A stretch of 64,000 bases of DNA from contig NZ_JWLK01000004.1 in NCBI RefSeq assembly GCF_000814005.1, forward strand, positions 1-64,000, in the 5' to 3' direction. The notes beneath the pieces were generated by a model. That model was not told where the DNA came from. It saw nothing but the letters and a program-made list of their open reading frames with translations, and searched no databases. Position 1 is the first letter of the stretch; each line of letters begins with the position of its first letter. Position numbers and translations under genes: made by a program. Below are positions 1 to 8,790 of this stretch, piece by piece. This DNA comes from Ruegeria sp. ANG-S4. GTDB lineage: Bacteria > Pseudomonadota > Alphaproteobacteria > Rhodobacterales > Rhodobacteraceae.

Positions 1-1
1 C

Positions 2-181
2 CGCTTTGTCGAAGAGAAGTTTCAGGACATCATCGACGCGCTTTATGGCGGGGCCAAGACCGTCTCGACCACAACCGAAGTGACGTATGAGGACGGTCGC
101 AAAGGATCGATCAGCGCCACGTTGGAGATCGTCGATGCGCCGGTAGACACGGCAGCACAGCACAAGGTGGCGGCGGAATGA
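2..181 (+). CDS. AMP-dependent acyl-CoA synthetase, C-terminal end (partial)
   Basis: Only the last 59 codons are in the window; the reading frame is open from base 2 to TGA at 179-181. The tail contains a FVEEKFQDIIDALYGG segment followed by TYEDGRKGSISATLEI, which matches my knowledge of the C-terminal end of long-chain acyl-CoA synthetases of the AMP-binding superfamily that sit at the head of branched-chain-type ABC operons in roseobacters. It would adenylate a carboxylic acid and form its CoA thioester in the cytoplasm. It lies 78 bases upstream of an ABC ATPase on the same strand, so it is probably the first gene of that operon. The substrate cannot be told from the fragment. Confidence 0.6.
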   Translation, partial: RFVEEKFQDIIDALYGGAKTVSTTTEVTYEDGRKGSISATLEIVDAPVDTAAQHKVAAE

Positions 182-259
182 GCGGCAGGACGAACGCCGC
201 TCGACCTGCGGTAATCGCCCCGCCCGCCCTCCCGAATCGCGCGGCTCAAGGAGAAGCTG

Positions 260-1078
260 ATGCTGGATAGTTCCGAAGGATATGTCACCGAAGACGGCCG
301 CAAGATCGGCGGTGTGGTTATGGAGATGAAGAACATCACCCTGCGGTTTGGCGGCGTGGTGGCGATCAAGGATATCTCGTTCGACATCCGCGAGGGTGAG
401 ATCCGGGCCATCATCGGGCCGAACGGGGCCGGCAAGTCCTCGATGCTGAACGTGATCTCGGGGTTTTATATCCCGCAGGAAGGCGAGGTCTGGTTTCATG
501 GGGCAAAGCGACCGCAAATGCGGCCCTTCGAGGTGGCGCAACAGGGGATCGCCCGCACGTTCCAGAATATCGCACTGTTCGAAGGGATGAGCGTTCTGGA
601 CAACGTCATGACTGGACGGCTGAATTTCATGAAGACCAATATCTTCCAACAAGCACTTTGGAAGGGAAAAGCGGAAGCGGAGGAGGTCGAAAACCGCGAA
701 GCGGTGGAAAAGATCATCGATTTCCTTGAAATCCAGCATATCCGCAAAACGCCTGTTTCGCGCTTGCCCTACGGTCTGAAGAAACGCGTCGAACTGGCCC
801 GTGCGCTGGCGGCAGAACCCAAGCTGCTGCTGCTGGACGAGCCGATGGCCGGAATGAACGTCGAAGAAAAAGAGGACATGAGCCGTTTTGTCCTCGACGT
901 GAATGATGAGTTCGGCACCACCATAGCCCTGATCGAACATGACATGGGCGTGGTCATGGACCTGAGCGACCGCGTGGTCGTGATGGATTACGGTCGCAAA
1001 ATCGGCGACGGCACACCCGACGAGGTGCGCAACAATCAGGAAGTCATCGACGCTTATCTTGGGGTAAGCCATGACTAG
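260..1078 (+). CDS. ABC transporter ATPase, LivG-type
   Basis: 272-aa ATPase of the hydrophobic/branched-chain amino-acid (HAAT) importer class. Walker A GPNGAGKS lies at residues 53-60, the Q-loop Gln near 102, the signature region LPYGLKKRVELA at 169-180, Walker B LLLLDEP at 189-195 and the H-loop His near 228. The signature is the relaxed form usual in LivG (no LSGGQ). The start is chosen because an AAGGAG ribosome site lies just upstream. It powers import together with the two permeases and second ATPase downstream. The first 20 residues form an extra N-terminal extension before the ABC fold; an alternative start at Met 21 is possible. Confidence 0.9.
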   Translation: MLDSSEGYVTEDGRKIGGVVMEMKNITLRFGGVVAIKDISFDIREGEIRAIIGPNGAGKSSMLNVISGFYIPQEGEVWFHGAKRPQMRPFEVAQQGIARTFQNIALFEGMSVLDNVMTGRLNFMKTNIFQQALWKGKAEAEEVENREAVEKIIDFLEIQHIRKTPVSRLPYGLKKRVELARALAAEPKLLLLDEPMAGMNVEEKEDMSRFVLDVNDEFGTTIALIEHDMGVVMDLSDRVVVMDYGRKIGDGTPDEVRNNQEVIDAYLGVSHD

Positions 1079-1107
1079 GATCCGGGCAGGATTGGGGAGG
1101 GGCTTGC

Positions 1108-2094
1108 ATGCCTGAACAACTCGTATTTGGGATGGAGGTCATCCTCAACGGTCTGATGGCCGGCGTGCTGTACGCTCTGGTCGCGCTGGGCTTTGTGCTG
1201 ATTTACAAGGCGTCCGGGATTTTCAATTATGCCCAGGGGGTTATGGCCTTGTTCGCGGCCATGACCCTGGTGGGGATCATGAACGGTCAGGTTCCGTTTT
1301 CCCATCTGATCAACGCTATATTTGGCACCCACATCCACTACTTCGGCTGGAATGTCCCAGCGCTGTTTGCGATCTTGCTGACGATGGCTGTCATGGTGCT
1401 GCTGGCCTGGGCCGTGCAACGGTTTGTGATGCGGCATCTGGTCGGGCAAGAGCCGATCATCCTGTTCATGGCCACCATCGGGCTGGCCTATTTCCTTGAA
1501 GGCGTTGCCGACCTGATGTGGGGGTCCGAGATCAAGACGCTGGATGTGGGTCTGCCGCAGGGTATCAACCTGTGGATCGACGAGAGCACGTTCAACATCT
1601 TTGGCTACGGCTTCTTCATCGACAATCTGGACATCGTGGCGACGGTGATTGCCGCACTGCTGGTGGCCGCGCTGGTCGCATTCAGCCAATACACCAAACA
1701 GGGCCGCGCGATGCGCGCTGTGGCGGACGACCATCAGGCGGCGCTGTCCGTCGGGATTTCCCTGAACTTCATCTGGATCATGGTCTGGTCCGTGGCCGGG
1801 TTTGTGGCTTTGGTCGCAGGGATCATGTGGGGCACCAAGTCAGGCGTTCAGTTTTCGCTGTCGCTGATTGCGCTCAAGGCCTTGCCGGTGTTGATGCTGG
1901 GCGGATTTACCTCGATCCCCGGCGCGATTGTGGGCGGATTGATTATCGGCGTGGGCGAAAAACTGTTTGAGTTCACGCTTGGCCCTGCGCTGGGTGGCGC
2001 GACCGAGAACTGGTTCGCCTATGTACTGGCGCTGATCTTCCTCGTGTTCCGACCGCAAGGTCTGTTTGGCGAGAAGATCATCGAGAGGGTGTAG
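1108..2094 (+). CDS. ABC transporter permease, LivH-type
   Basis: 328-aa inner-membrane permease with about eight hydrophobic segments and the typical LivH opening (LNGLMAGVLYALVALGFVLI) near residues 11-30, and the C-terminal pattern GGFTSIPGAIVGGLIIG near 268-284. Together with the LivM-type permease it forms the translocation channel of the importer. A strong GGGAGGGG ribosome site precedes the ATG. It follows the ATPase by 29 bases and is followed after 2 bases by a small membrane protein, so the genes are clearly co-transcribed. Confidence 0.9.
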   Translation: MPEQLVFGMEVILNGLMAGVLYALVALGFVLIYKASGIFNYAQGVMALFAAMTLVGIMNGQVPFSHLINAIFGTHIHYFGWNVPALFAILLTMAVMVLLAWAVQRFVMRHLVGQEPIILFMATIGLAYFLEGVADLMWGSEIKTLDVGLPQGINLWIDESTFNIFGYGFFIDNLDIVATVIAALLVAALVAFSQYTKQGRAMRAVADDHQAALSVGISLNFIWIMVWSVAGFVALVAGIMWGTKSGVQFSLSLIALKALPVLMLGGFTSIPGAIVGGLIIGVGEKLFEFTLGPALGGATENWFAYVLALIFLVFRPQGLFGEKIIERV

Positions 2095-2096
2095 CG

Positions 2097-2354
2097 ATGC
2101 AAAAGCTGATCGCCGTCGTCAATGTAGTCGCTTGGGCTGGTTTCTGGGCCTTCGGGTACATTGCGGTGACGTCGGATGATCTGAGTGAGGCCCAGCTTGT
2201 CGTGGCCGCCATCCTCGCTTTTGCCGGGCTGGTCACAGGCGTGCTGGCATACATGAAACTGGTGCGGGCCTCGGAGTTGAGCGGGTATGCCAAAGGGTCC
2301 AACCAGATTGACGCGGCGACCCGGAACCGGGCGCAGGAAGAATGGGGAAAGTAA
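2097..2354 (+). CDS. small two-helix membrane protein inside the ABC operon
   Basis: 85-aa protein with two hydrophobic helices (about residues 4-27 and 33-53) and a charged, soluble tail (about 57-85) ending in RNRAQEEWGK. It is wedged between the LivH-type and LivM-type permeases with gaps of 2 and 3 bases and has a GAGAGGG ribosome site, so it is almost certainly translated. Canonical liv operons have no gene here. The position suggests a small accessory subunit of the permease complex, but I know of no assigned function; that is inference from context only. Confidence 0.75.
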   Translation: MQKLIAVVNVVAWAGFWAFGYIAVTSDDLSEAQLVVAAILAFAGLVTGVLAYMKLVRASELSGYAKGSNQIDAATRNRAQEEWGK

Positions 2355-2357
2355 GAC

Positions 2358-3434
2358 ATGTTCTATCGTGAAGCCGGAGACTTCAAAGTCTCATATGTCG
2401 ATGACAGCCAGACTTTCCCGATCAAGTTCGACCGGTACAGGTACTATGTCGTGCTCGCCGTGGCATTCGGCATCATTCCTTTCATTATCAACGACTATTG
2501 GGCGAATGCGCTGCTGCTGCCGTTCCTGATCTATGCAATTGCAGCGATCGGGCTGAACATCCTGGTTGGCTATTGCGGGCAGGTGTCGCTTGGCACCGGG
2601 GGGTTCATGGCTGTGGGTGCGTATGCCTGCTACAAGCTGATGACAGCATTCCCCGATGTCAGCATGTTTATCCATGTGATCCTTGCCGGCGGCATAACCG
2701 CAATTGTTGGCGTGCTGTTCGGCCTTCCGAGTTTGCGGATCAAAGGGTTCTATCTGGCTGTTGCCACGCTGGCTGCTCAATTCTTTCTGGTCTGGTTGTT
2801 CAACCGGGTCCCGTGGTTCTACAACTATTCGGCTTCGGGCCAGATCAACGCGCCGGAACGGGATGTGTTTGGCATCATCATCACCGGGCCCAACGCGCCA
2901 GCCTGGGCAACCTATGTGTTCTGTCTGATTTTCCTGACCTTGTGTGCCGTCGTCGCGCGCAACCTGACGCGCGGCACCACCGGCCGGACATGGATGGCCA
3001 TTCGTGACATGGACATTGCGGCCGAGATTATCGGGGTGAATCCACTCAAGGCGAAGTTGACGGCCTTTGCTGTCAGTTCCTTCTTCGTCGGCATCTCGGG
3101 TGCGCTCTTCTTTGCGGTTTATCTGGGTGCTGTCGAAGTCGGTGAGGTCTTTGGCATTCAGAAATCGTTCCTGGTTCTGTTCATGATCATAATTGGCGGA
3201 TTAGGGTCTATTTTCGGCTCCTTTGCGGGTGCGGCTTTCCTCGTTTTGCTTCCCGTCGTCCTGAAGGTTGTCGGCGCAGATTGGATGGGGTGGCCAACCG
3301 ACATCGTTGCCCATCTGCAATTGGTCATCGTCGGTGCGCTGATCATTCTGTTCCTGATCCTCGAGCCGCACGGCCTGGCCCAGTTGTGGCGCGTGGCCAA
3401 AGAGAAACTCAGACTTTGGCCGTTCCCGCACTGA
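2358..3434 (+). CDS. ABC transporter permease, LivM-type
   Basis: 358-aa inner-membrane permease. After a 27-residue soluble N-terminus come about nine or ten hydrophobic segments. It contains the LivM hallmark AIGLNILVGYCGQVSLG (about residues 63-79, the conserved GYxGQxSLG loop) and a cytoplasmic coupling region with RDMDIAAEIIGVNPLKAK near 216-233. It is the partner of the LivH-type permease. The C-terminus ends in LILEPHGLAQLW, the usual family ending. It precedes the binding-protein gene by 76 bases. Confidence 0.9.
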   Translation: MFYREAGDFKVSYVDDSQTFPIKFDRYRYYVVLAVAFGIIPFIINDYWANALLLPFLIYAIAAIGLNILVGYCGQVSLGTGGFMAVGAYACYKLMTAFPDVSMFIHVILAGGITAIVGVLFGLPSLRIKGFYLAVATLAAQFFLVWLFNRVPWFYNYSASGQINAPERDVFGIIITGPNAPAWATYVFCLIFLTLCAVVARNLTRGTTGRTWMAIRDMDIAAEIIGVNPLKAKLTAFAVSSFFVGISGALFFAVYLGAVEVGEVFGIQKSFLVLFMIIIGGLGSIFGSFAGAAFLVLLPVVLKVVGADWMGWPTDIVAHLQLVIVGALIILFLILEPHGLAQLWRVAKEKLRLWPFPH

Positions 3435-3510
3435 TGGGTCGGCCCAACCACAAAGACGGGCGGAACAAGCCCGAAACCAACATCGGATCAATCAAGGGAG
3501 GATACACCCG

Positions 3511-4791
3511 ATGAAAACGAAACTGGCAACCATGGCGCTGGGCGCCGTTATGGCGGCAGGACCGGTCATGGCCGACCTCGTGTTCCCGTCGCTTAGCTAC
3601 CGCACCGGCCCTTACGCGGCAGGTGGCATCCCGTTTGCGGATGGCTACGCTGACTATTTCACATTGTTGAACGAACGTGACGGCGGTATCGGGGGCGTTC
3701 CGGCCAAGGTGATCGAGTGCGAAACCGGGTACAACACCGAGAAAGGTGTCGAGTGCTACGAGTCGACCAAGGGTGAGGGCGCGTTGGTTTATCAGCCATT
3801 GTCGACCGGCATTACCTATCAGTTGATCCCTAAAACCACTGCTGACGGCATCCCGATGCATACGATGGGATATGGCAGGACATCGGCCAAGAACGGCGGC
3901 GTATTCAGCCACACATTCAACTATCCGGCCAACTATTGGGACGGTGCATCGGGCGCGATCAACTACCTGCTCGAAGAAAATGGTGGCGATCTGAACGGCA
4001 AAAAAGTTGCGCTGGTCTATCACAACTCTGCCTACGGCAAAGAGCCGATCCGCACGCTGGAAGAGCTTTCGAAGAAACACGGCTTTGAGCTGGTTGCTCT
4101 TCCGGTCGACCATCCGGGCCAGGAACAAAAGTCTCAATGGCTGCAAATCCGCCGCGACAAGCCCGATTATGTCCTGATGTGGGGCTGGGGCGTGATGAAC
4201 CAGGTTGCCGTGCAAGAGGCAGCCAATATTCGTTTTCCGATGGAAAATTTCATCGGCATCTGGTGGTCTGGATCGGAAAATGACGTGTTGCCAGCGGGCG
4301 AAGCCGCCAATGGATACAAGGCTCTGACCTTCCACAATGTGGGATCCGATTTTCCGCTGTACGATGATCTGAACAAATACGTCATTGACGCTGGCAAGGC
4401 AGCAGGCGCAGGAGATCAGGTGGGTACGGTTCTTTACAACCGAGGTCTGTACGCCGCGATGTTGGCCGCTGAAGCCGCCAAAAAAGCGCAGGAAATATCG
4501 GGTAACGCTGAAATCACGCCTGCCGACATGCGCGATGGAATGGAGGCTTTGGAAATTACAGAAGCCAAGATGTCCGAACTCGGCCTGCCAAATTTTGGCC
4601 CGACCTTTTCGGTCAGCTGTGAAAACCACGGCGGTGACGCCCTGGTTGGTGTGACCCAGTGGGATGCGGCAACCAAGACCTGGAGCCTGATTTCCGAGTT
4701 CAAACCCACAGACGGGGACGTGATCGGGCCACTGATCACGGAAGACTCGAGTGCGTATGCAGCGGAAAACAATATCGATCCGCGGTGCTGA
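3511..4791 (+). CDS. periplasmic substrate-binding protein of the HAAT-type ABC importer
   Basis: 426-aa protein with a cleavable signal peptide (MKTKLATMALGAVMAAGPVMA, predicted cut after about residue 21) and a mature type-I periplasmic binding fold: LSYRTGPYAAGGIPFADGYA near 29-48 and the HTFNYPANYW segment near 135-144. It would capture the substrate in the periplasm and hand it to the permease pair. A GGGAGG ribosome site lies 8 bases before the ATG. The mature domain contains Cys pairs (ECETGYNTEKGVEC and a C-terminal Cys). Neighbouring CoA-ligase-like genes argue for a carboxylic acid substrate rather than an amino acid, which is inference. Confidence 0.88.
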   Translation: MKTKLATMALGAVMAAGPVMADLVFPSLSYRTGPYAAGGIPFADGYADYFTLLNERDGGIGGVPAKVIECETGYNTEKGVECYESTKGEGALVYQPLSTGITYQLIPKTTADGIPMHTMGYGRTSAKNGGVFSHTFNYPANYWDGASGAINYLLEENGGDLNGKKVALVYHNSAYGKEPIRTLEELSKKHGFELVALPVDHPGQEQKSQWLQIRRDKPDYVLMWGWGVMNQVAVQEAANIRFPMENFIGIWWSGSENDVLPAGEAANGYKALTFHNVGSDFPLYDDLNKYVIDAGKAAGAGDQVGTVLYNRGLYAAMLAAEAAKKAQEISGNAEITPADMRDGMEALEITEAKMSELGLPNFGPTFSVSCENHGGDALVGVTQWDAATKTWSLISEFKPTDGDVIGPLITEDSSAYAAENNIDPRC

Positions 4792-4808
4792 TCGCACACA
4801 TAGACACA

Positions 4809-4834
4809 CGGAACGGCGGTTGACCGCCGTTCCG
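4809..4834 (+). other. perfect hairpin between binding-protein and ATPase genes
   Basis: CGGAACGGCGGT (4809-4820) and ACCGCCGTTCCG (4823-4834) form a 12-bp perfect inverted repeat with almost no loop, 18 bases after the stop of the binding-protein gene. There is no T-run, so it is not a classic Rho-independent terminator. Hairpins of this kind after binding-protein genes are known to protect the upstream mRNA from 3' decay and to lower expression of downstream subunits; that role here is inferred. Confidence 0.6.
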
Positions 4835-4864
4835 ATCCCGACACTCTGATGAGGACTGGCCCAG

Positions 4865-5698
4865 ATGCTGGATGCGGCACAAACCACGGACGTACAGGCA
4901 GAAACGCTGCTTGAGGTCAACAATATCGAGGTGATCTACAACCACGTGATCCTCGTGCTGAAGGGTGTCAGCCTAACGGTGCCCAAGGGTGGTATCACTG
5001 CGTTGCTGGGCGGCAATGGGGCGGGGAAAACGACGACGCTCAAGGCAGTTTCCAACCTGCTGCATTCAGAGCGTGGCGAAGTCACCAAAGGCACGATCAC
5101 CTATCGCGGCCAGAGCGTGCATGAAAGCGACCCGGCGGATTTGGTGGAAAAAGGCGTGATCCAGGTGATGGAAGGCCGCCACTGTTTTGAACATCTGACG
5201 GTCGAAGAAAACCTGCTGACCGGCGCCTATACCCGAAAGGACGGAGCGGCGGCGATTCAGAATGACCTGGACCTTGTTTACACCTATTTTCCGCGCCTCA
5301 AGGAACGCCGCCGCAGTCAGGCGGGCTACACCTCGGGCGGGGAACAGCAGATGGTTGCGATGGGGCGGGCCCTGATGTCGCGACCCGAGACCATTTTGCT
5401 GGATGAACCCTCGATGGGCCTTGCGCCGCAATTGGTCGAAGAGATTTTCGGCATCGTGAAGGACCTGAATGAAAAAGAAGGCGTGTCCTTCCTGTTGGCC
5501 GAGCAGAATACCAATGTTGCCCTGCGCTTTGCCCATTATGGGTACATTCTGGAATCCGGTCGCGTTGTGATGGACGGCCCGGCCGCTGAATTGCGCGAAA
5601 ACCCGGATGTGAAGGAATTCTATCTCGGGATGTCGGACGAAGGCCGCAAGAGTTTTCGCGACGTGCGGTCGTATCGGCGCCGCAAACGTTGGCTGTAA
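4865..5698 (+). CDS. ABC transporter ATPase, LivF-type
   Basis: 277-aa second ATPase of the importer. Walker A GGNGAGKT at residues 49-56, signature TSGGEQQ at about 156-162, Walker B ILLDEP at 177-182, and the LivF-type sequence SMGLAPQLVEEIF right after it. The C-terminus has an unusually basic extension (RSYRRRKRWL). It follows the binding-protein gene by 73 bases that include a strong hairpin, and it ends 19 bases before the next gene's likely start. Confidence 0.9.
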   Translation: MLDAAQTTDVQAETLLEVNNIEVIYNHVILVLKGVSLTVPKGGITALLGGNGAGKTTTLKAVSNLLHSERGEVTKGTITYRGQSVHESDPADLVEKGVIQVMEGRHCFEHLTVEENLLTGAYTRKDGAAAIQNDLDLVYTYFPRLKERRRSQAGYTSGGEQQMVAMGRALMSRPETILLDEPSMGLAPQLVEEIFGIVKDLNEKEGVSFLLAEQNTNVALRFAHYGYILESGRVVMDGPAAELRENPDVKEFYLGMSDEGRKSFRDVRSYRRRKRWL

Positions 5699-5717
5699 GC
5701 GGATGGAGGATCTGACG

Positions 5718-6938
5718 ATGTCAAAATACTACGATACGCTCGAGATCCGGTCAGCGGACCAGCGGGCTGCTGATCAGTCGGATGCTCTGCGCGTCCAGTT
5801 GGAACAGGCGAAAACCGCACCGGGATTCGCGGCACATCTTGCGGATACCGATACAGGGGCCGTGGCGTCCATTGAAGATCTGGTGAAGTTGCCGGTTTTG
5901 CGCAAATCCGACCTGATCCGCGCGCAGGCCGAGCGTCCGCCGTTTGGCGGTTTCACTGTCAAGCCGGCGCGCAATTTTCACCATGTGTTTCAGTCGCCGG
6001 GGCCGATCTACGAACCCGGCAGTGCCGACGATGACTGGTGGCGGATGGGGCGATTTGTCCACGCTGCCGGGGTGGGCCCGGGCGACATTGTGCAGAATTG
6101 TTTTGGCTATCACCTGACGCCCGCCGGGATGATCTTTGAAAGTGGGGCACGCGCCGTCGGTGCAGCGGTACTGCCTGCGGGAACCGGACAAACCGAGCTG
6201 CAAGTGACGGCCGCACGCGACGTCGGATGCACCTCTTACGCGGGCACGCCCGATTATCTGAAGGTCATTCTGGACAAGGCCGACGAGATGGGCGTTTCGT
6301 TGGGGTTCTCCAAGGCGGTCGTGGGCGGCGGCGCTTTGTTTCCGTCCCTGCGTCAGGAATACGCGGACAGGGGCATTGCCTGTCTGCAGTGCTATGCCAC
6401 TGCGGATCTGGGCAATATCGCATACGAAAGCCCGGCCATCGAAGGGATGATTATCGACGAACACGTGATCGTCGAGATTGTCACCCCCGGAACCGGAACG
6501 CCGGTTGCTTTGGGTGAGGTCGGCGAGGTCGTGGTGACATCCTTGAACCCAGATTACCCTCTAATCCGTTTCGCGACTGGCGACTTGTCTGCCGTGATGC
6601 CGGGCGAGTCCCCATGTGGGCGGACAAACATGCGGATCAAAGGCTGGATGGGCCGCGCGGATCAGACCACCAAGATCAAGGGCATGTTCGTGCGCCCCGA
6701 ACAAGTGGCGGTTCTGGTGGACAAACACTCTGAGATCGTCAAGGCGCGGGTCATCGCCGCGCGTCAGGGCGAGATGGACACGATGACCGTGAAAATCGAA
6801 AGCCCGGGCGGGGATGAATCTGCTTACGCAAACTCGGTGATCGAGGTGTTGAAACTCAAAGGCGCGATCGAGGTGGTCGCCCCGGGCTCGCTGCCGAAAG
6901 ACGGGCTGGTGATCGAGGATCAGCGCGTTTACGAGTGA
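5718..6938 (+). CDS. phenylacetate-CoA-ligase-like protein (PaaK family) with altered P-loop
   Basis: 406-aa protein from the ATG at 5718, which has a GGAGGA ribosome site 7 bases upstream; an in-frame ATG at 5703 is less likely. It aligns in general plan with PaaK: N-terminal adenylate-binding region, the YAGTPDYL motif near residue 175, the GEVGEVVVTSLNPDYPLIRFATGD region near 273 and the C-terminal DQTTKIKGMFVRPEQV hinge region near 317. The usual Ser/Thr/Gly-rich phosphate loop (SSGTTGxP) is replaced by QSPGPIYEPG near residue 91. It would activate an aryl or related acid to its CoA ester if active. As the last gene of the importer operon it hints at the substrate class. Confidence 0.75.
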   Translation: MSKYYDTLEIRSADQRAADQSDALRVQLEQAKTAPGFAAHLADTDTGAVASIEDLVKLPVLRKSDLIRAQAERPPFGGFTVKPARNFHHVFQSPGPIYEPGSADDDWWRMGRFVHAAGVGPGDIVQNCFGYHLTPAGMIFESGARAVGAAVLPAGTGQTELQVTAARDVGCTSYAGTPDYLKVILDKADEMGVSLGFSKAVVGGGALFPSLRQEYADRGIACLQCYATADLGNIAYESPAIEGMIIDEHVIVEIVTPGTGTPVALGEVGEVVVTSLNPDYPLIRFATGDLSAVMPGESPCGRTNMRIKGWMGRADQTTKIKGMFVRPEQVAVLVDKHSEIVKARVIAARQGEMDTMTVKIESPGGDESAYANSVIEVLKLKGAIEVVAPGSLPKDGLVIEDQRVYE

Positions 6939-7046
6939 ATGTTGCCGTCGGATATCGCGAAATTGTCGACCGTCCTACTGGCCTTTCCGAGCGTTTTGGT
7001 CGATTAAAGGCTGAATTCCTCAGGGTTTGAGTCAAAAGCCGGATCA

Positions 7047-8711
7047 ATGGCGGAAATCGAATACGCGGAACATGGAACACGCAATCGCGGCGTGCTGGGC
7101 ACCCGGCTGGTCGGCGGTATCTCCTTTGCCGTCGCAGCCGCATGTTTGTTGCCCATGGTGGCAGTGGTCCTTGCGGCCCTGACTGGCGGGACGGACACAG
7201 TATCGCATCTGCTGGCAACGGTTCTGCCCGAGTACACGCTGACGACAATCGTTCTTGTGGTTCTGGTTTCAATCGGGACGTTTGCGATCGGGGTCGGGGC
7301 GGCGTGGCTTGTCACCATGACCCGTTTTCCGGGTGTAAAGCTGCTTGAGATTGCGCTGGTTCTGCCCTTGGCATTTCCGGCGTATGTTTTGGCTTATGCC
7401 TATACCTTTGTTCTGGATCATCCGGGGATCGTACAGTCGACCTTGCGGCAGGTGATGGGTTGGGGGCCGCGAGACTATTGGTTCCCCGAAATCCGCTCGA
7501 CCGAGGGGGCGGCGGTGATGTTGATCCTGGTGTTGTACCCCTATGTCTATTTGTTGGCGCGTGCCGCGTTCCTTCAGCAAAGCGCGACTGCCTTTCTGGC
7601 TGCACGTGCGCTCGGTGACAGTCCTTGGGCGGCGTTTTGGCGGGTCTCTCTGCCGATGGCGCGCCCCGCAATCGCCGGCGGGGTGCTTTTGGCCGTTATG
7701 GAAACCATCGCCGATTTCGGAACGGTGGCCTATTTCGGTGTCCAGACCTTTGCCACCGGAATTTACACGAGCTGGTTTTCGATGGCGGACCGAGGTGCCG
7801 CTGCACAGCTCGCGCTGTGTTTGCTGTGTTTTGCGCTGCTTATGGCGGTGACCGAACGCACTCAGCGCGGCAAGGCAAAGTACTATCAGGTCGGAAAAAG
7901 GCATGAAGGCATGACAGCCGCCAGGCTCAAGGGCTGGCGGTCAGTGATGGCCTTTATACTGTGCGCGCTGCCTGTTGTTTTCGGGTTCTTGTTGCCTGTG
8001 ATAATCCTTGTGGAAATGGGGCTGGAATCCGAACAGAACCTTCTGTCCCGGCGGTACATAGGTTTCATTCAAAATTCGCTGACGCTGGCGGGCATCGCTG
8101 CGGTGGTAACAGTTTGTGCTGCGATCAGCATCGGCTTCTACCAACGCTTGCGGCCCGGGCGTCGCTCGAACTTGGCGGCATATATCGCGCGATTGGGATA
8201 TGCGGTTCCCGGCGGTGTGATCGCCGTTGGGCTGATTGTGCCTTTCGCGGCGTTTGACAATGCGCTGGATGCGTGGATGCGCCAGACTTTCCAGGTTTCG
8301 ACCGGGTTGCTGGTCACCGGGTCGATCTGGTTGCTGGTTGCGGCTTACATGGTGCGGTTCCTGGCTGCCGCGCTCAGCGCCTATGAAGGCGGACAAAGCA
8401 CGGTGCATTCCAACATGGACGCTGCGGCGCGATCCCTTGGCCAAACGCCACTGGGGACGTTGCGCCGCATTCACCTGCCGATCCTGACGCCATCGTTGCT
8501 GACCGCGCTTCTGATCGTTTTCGTGGATGTCATGAAGGAACTCCCGGCGACCCTGATCATGCGGCCTTTCAACTTTGACACCCTTGCGGTTCAGGCGTAC
8601 CGGCTGGCTTCGGACGAACGACTTGAAGGTGCGGCAGTACCGTCTCTGGTCATTGTCGCCGTTGGTCTGTTGCCTGTCATTCTGATCTGCCGACAAGTTG
8701 GTCGTCGGTAA
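7047..8711 (+). CDS. iron(III)-type ABC transporter permease (FbpB/FutB-like)
   Basis: 554-aa inner-membrane permease with two tandem binding-protein-dependent transport domains, each of about six helices. EAA-type coupling loops are visible in both halves: AARALGDSPWAAFWRVSLP near 179-197 and AARSLGQTPLGTLRRIHLP near 461-479. The phrase MKELPATLIMRPFNFDTLA near 501-519 is characteristic of ferric-iron permeases. It would import Fe3+ with a periplasmic binding protein and an ATPase, neither of which is in the neighbourhood. It is 108 bases after the preceding operon and stands alone on its strand with a DUF2794 gene 79 bases downstream. Confidence 0.88.
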   Translation: MAEIEYAEHGTRNRGVLGTRLVGGISFAVAAACLLPMVAVVLAALTGGTDTVSHLLATVLPEYTLTTIVLVVLVSIGTFAIGVGAAWLVTMTRFPGVKLLEIALVLPLAFPAYVLAYAYTFVLDHPGIVQSTLRQVMGWGPRDYWFPEIRSTEGAAVMLILVLYPYVYLLARAAFLQQSATAFLAARALGDSPWAAFWRVSLPMARPAIAGGVLLAVMETIADFGTVAYFGVQTFATGIYTSWFSMADRGAAAQLALCLLCFALLMAVTERTQRGKAKYYQVGKRHEGMTAARLKGWRSVMAFILCALPVVFGFLLPVIILVEMGLESEQNLLSRRYIGFIQNSLTLAGIAAVVTVCAAISIGFYQRLRPGRRSNLAAYIARLGYAVPGGVIAVGLIVPFAAFDNALDAWMRQTFQVSTGLLVTGSIWLLVAAYMVRFLAAALSAYEGGQSTVHSNMDAAARSLGQTPLGTLRRIHLPILTPSLLTALLIVFVDVMKELPATLIMRPFNFDTLAVQAYRLASDERLEGAAVPSLVIVAVGLLPVILICRQVGRR

Positions 8712-8790
8712 CAAGGCAATCCAAAATCCAAGGCTGATGCGCAGCGGGCTTGATTCCTTTTCGATTTCCGGCAAGGCTTGAGGTATGAAC

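Noticed and set aside
3409-4923. 504-codon open frame on the minus strand
   Set aside because: Lies opposite the binding-protein gene; composition is that of an antisense shadow in GC-rich coding DNA, no ribosome site or domain.
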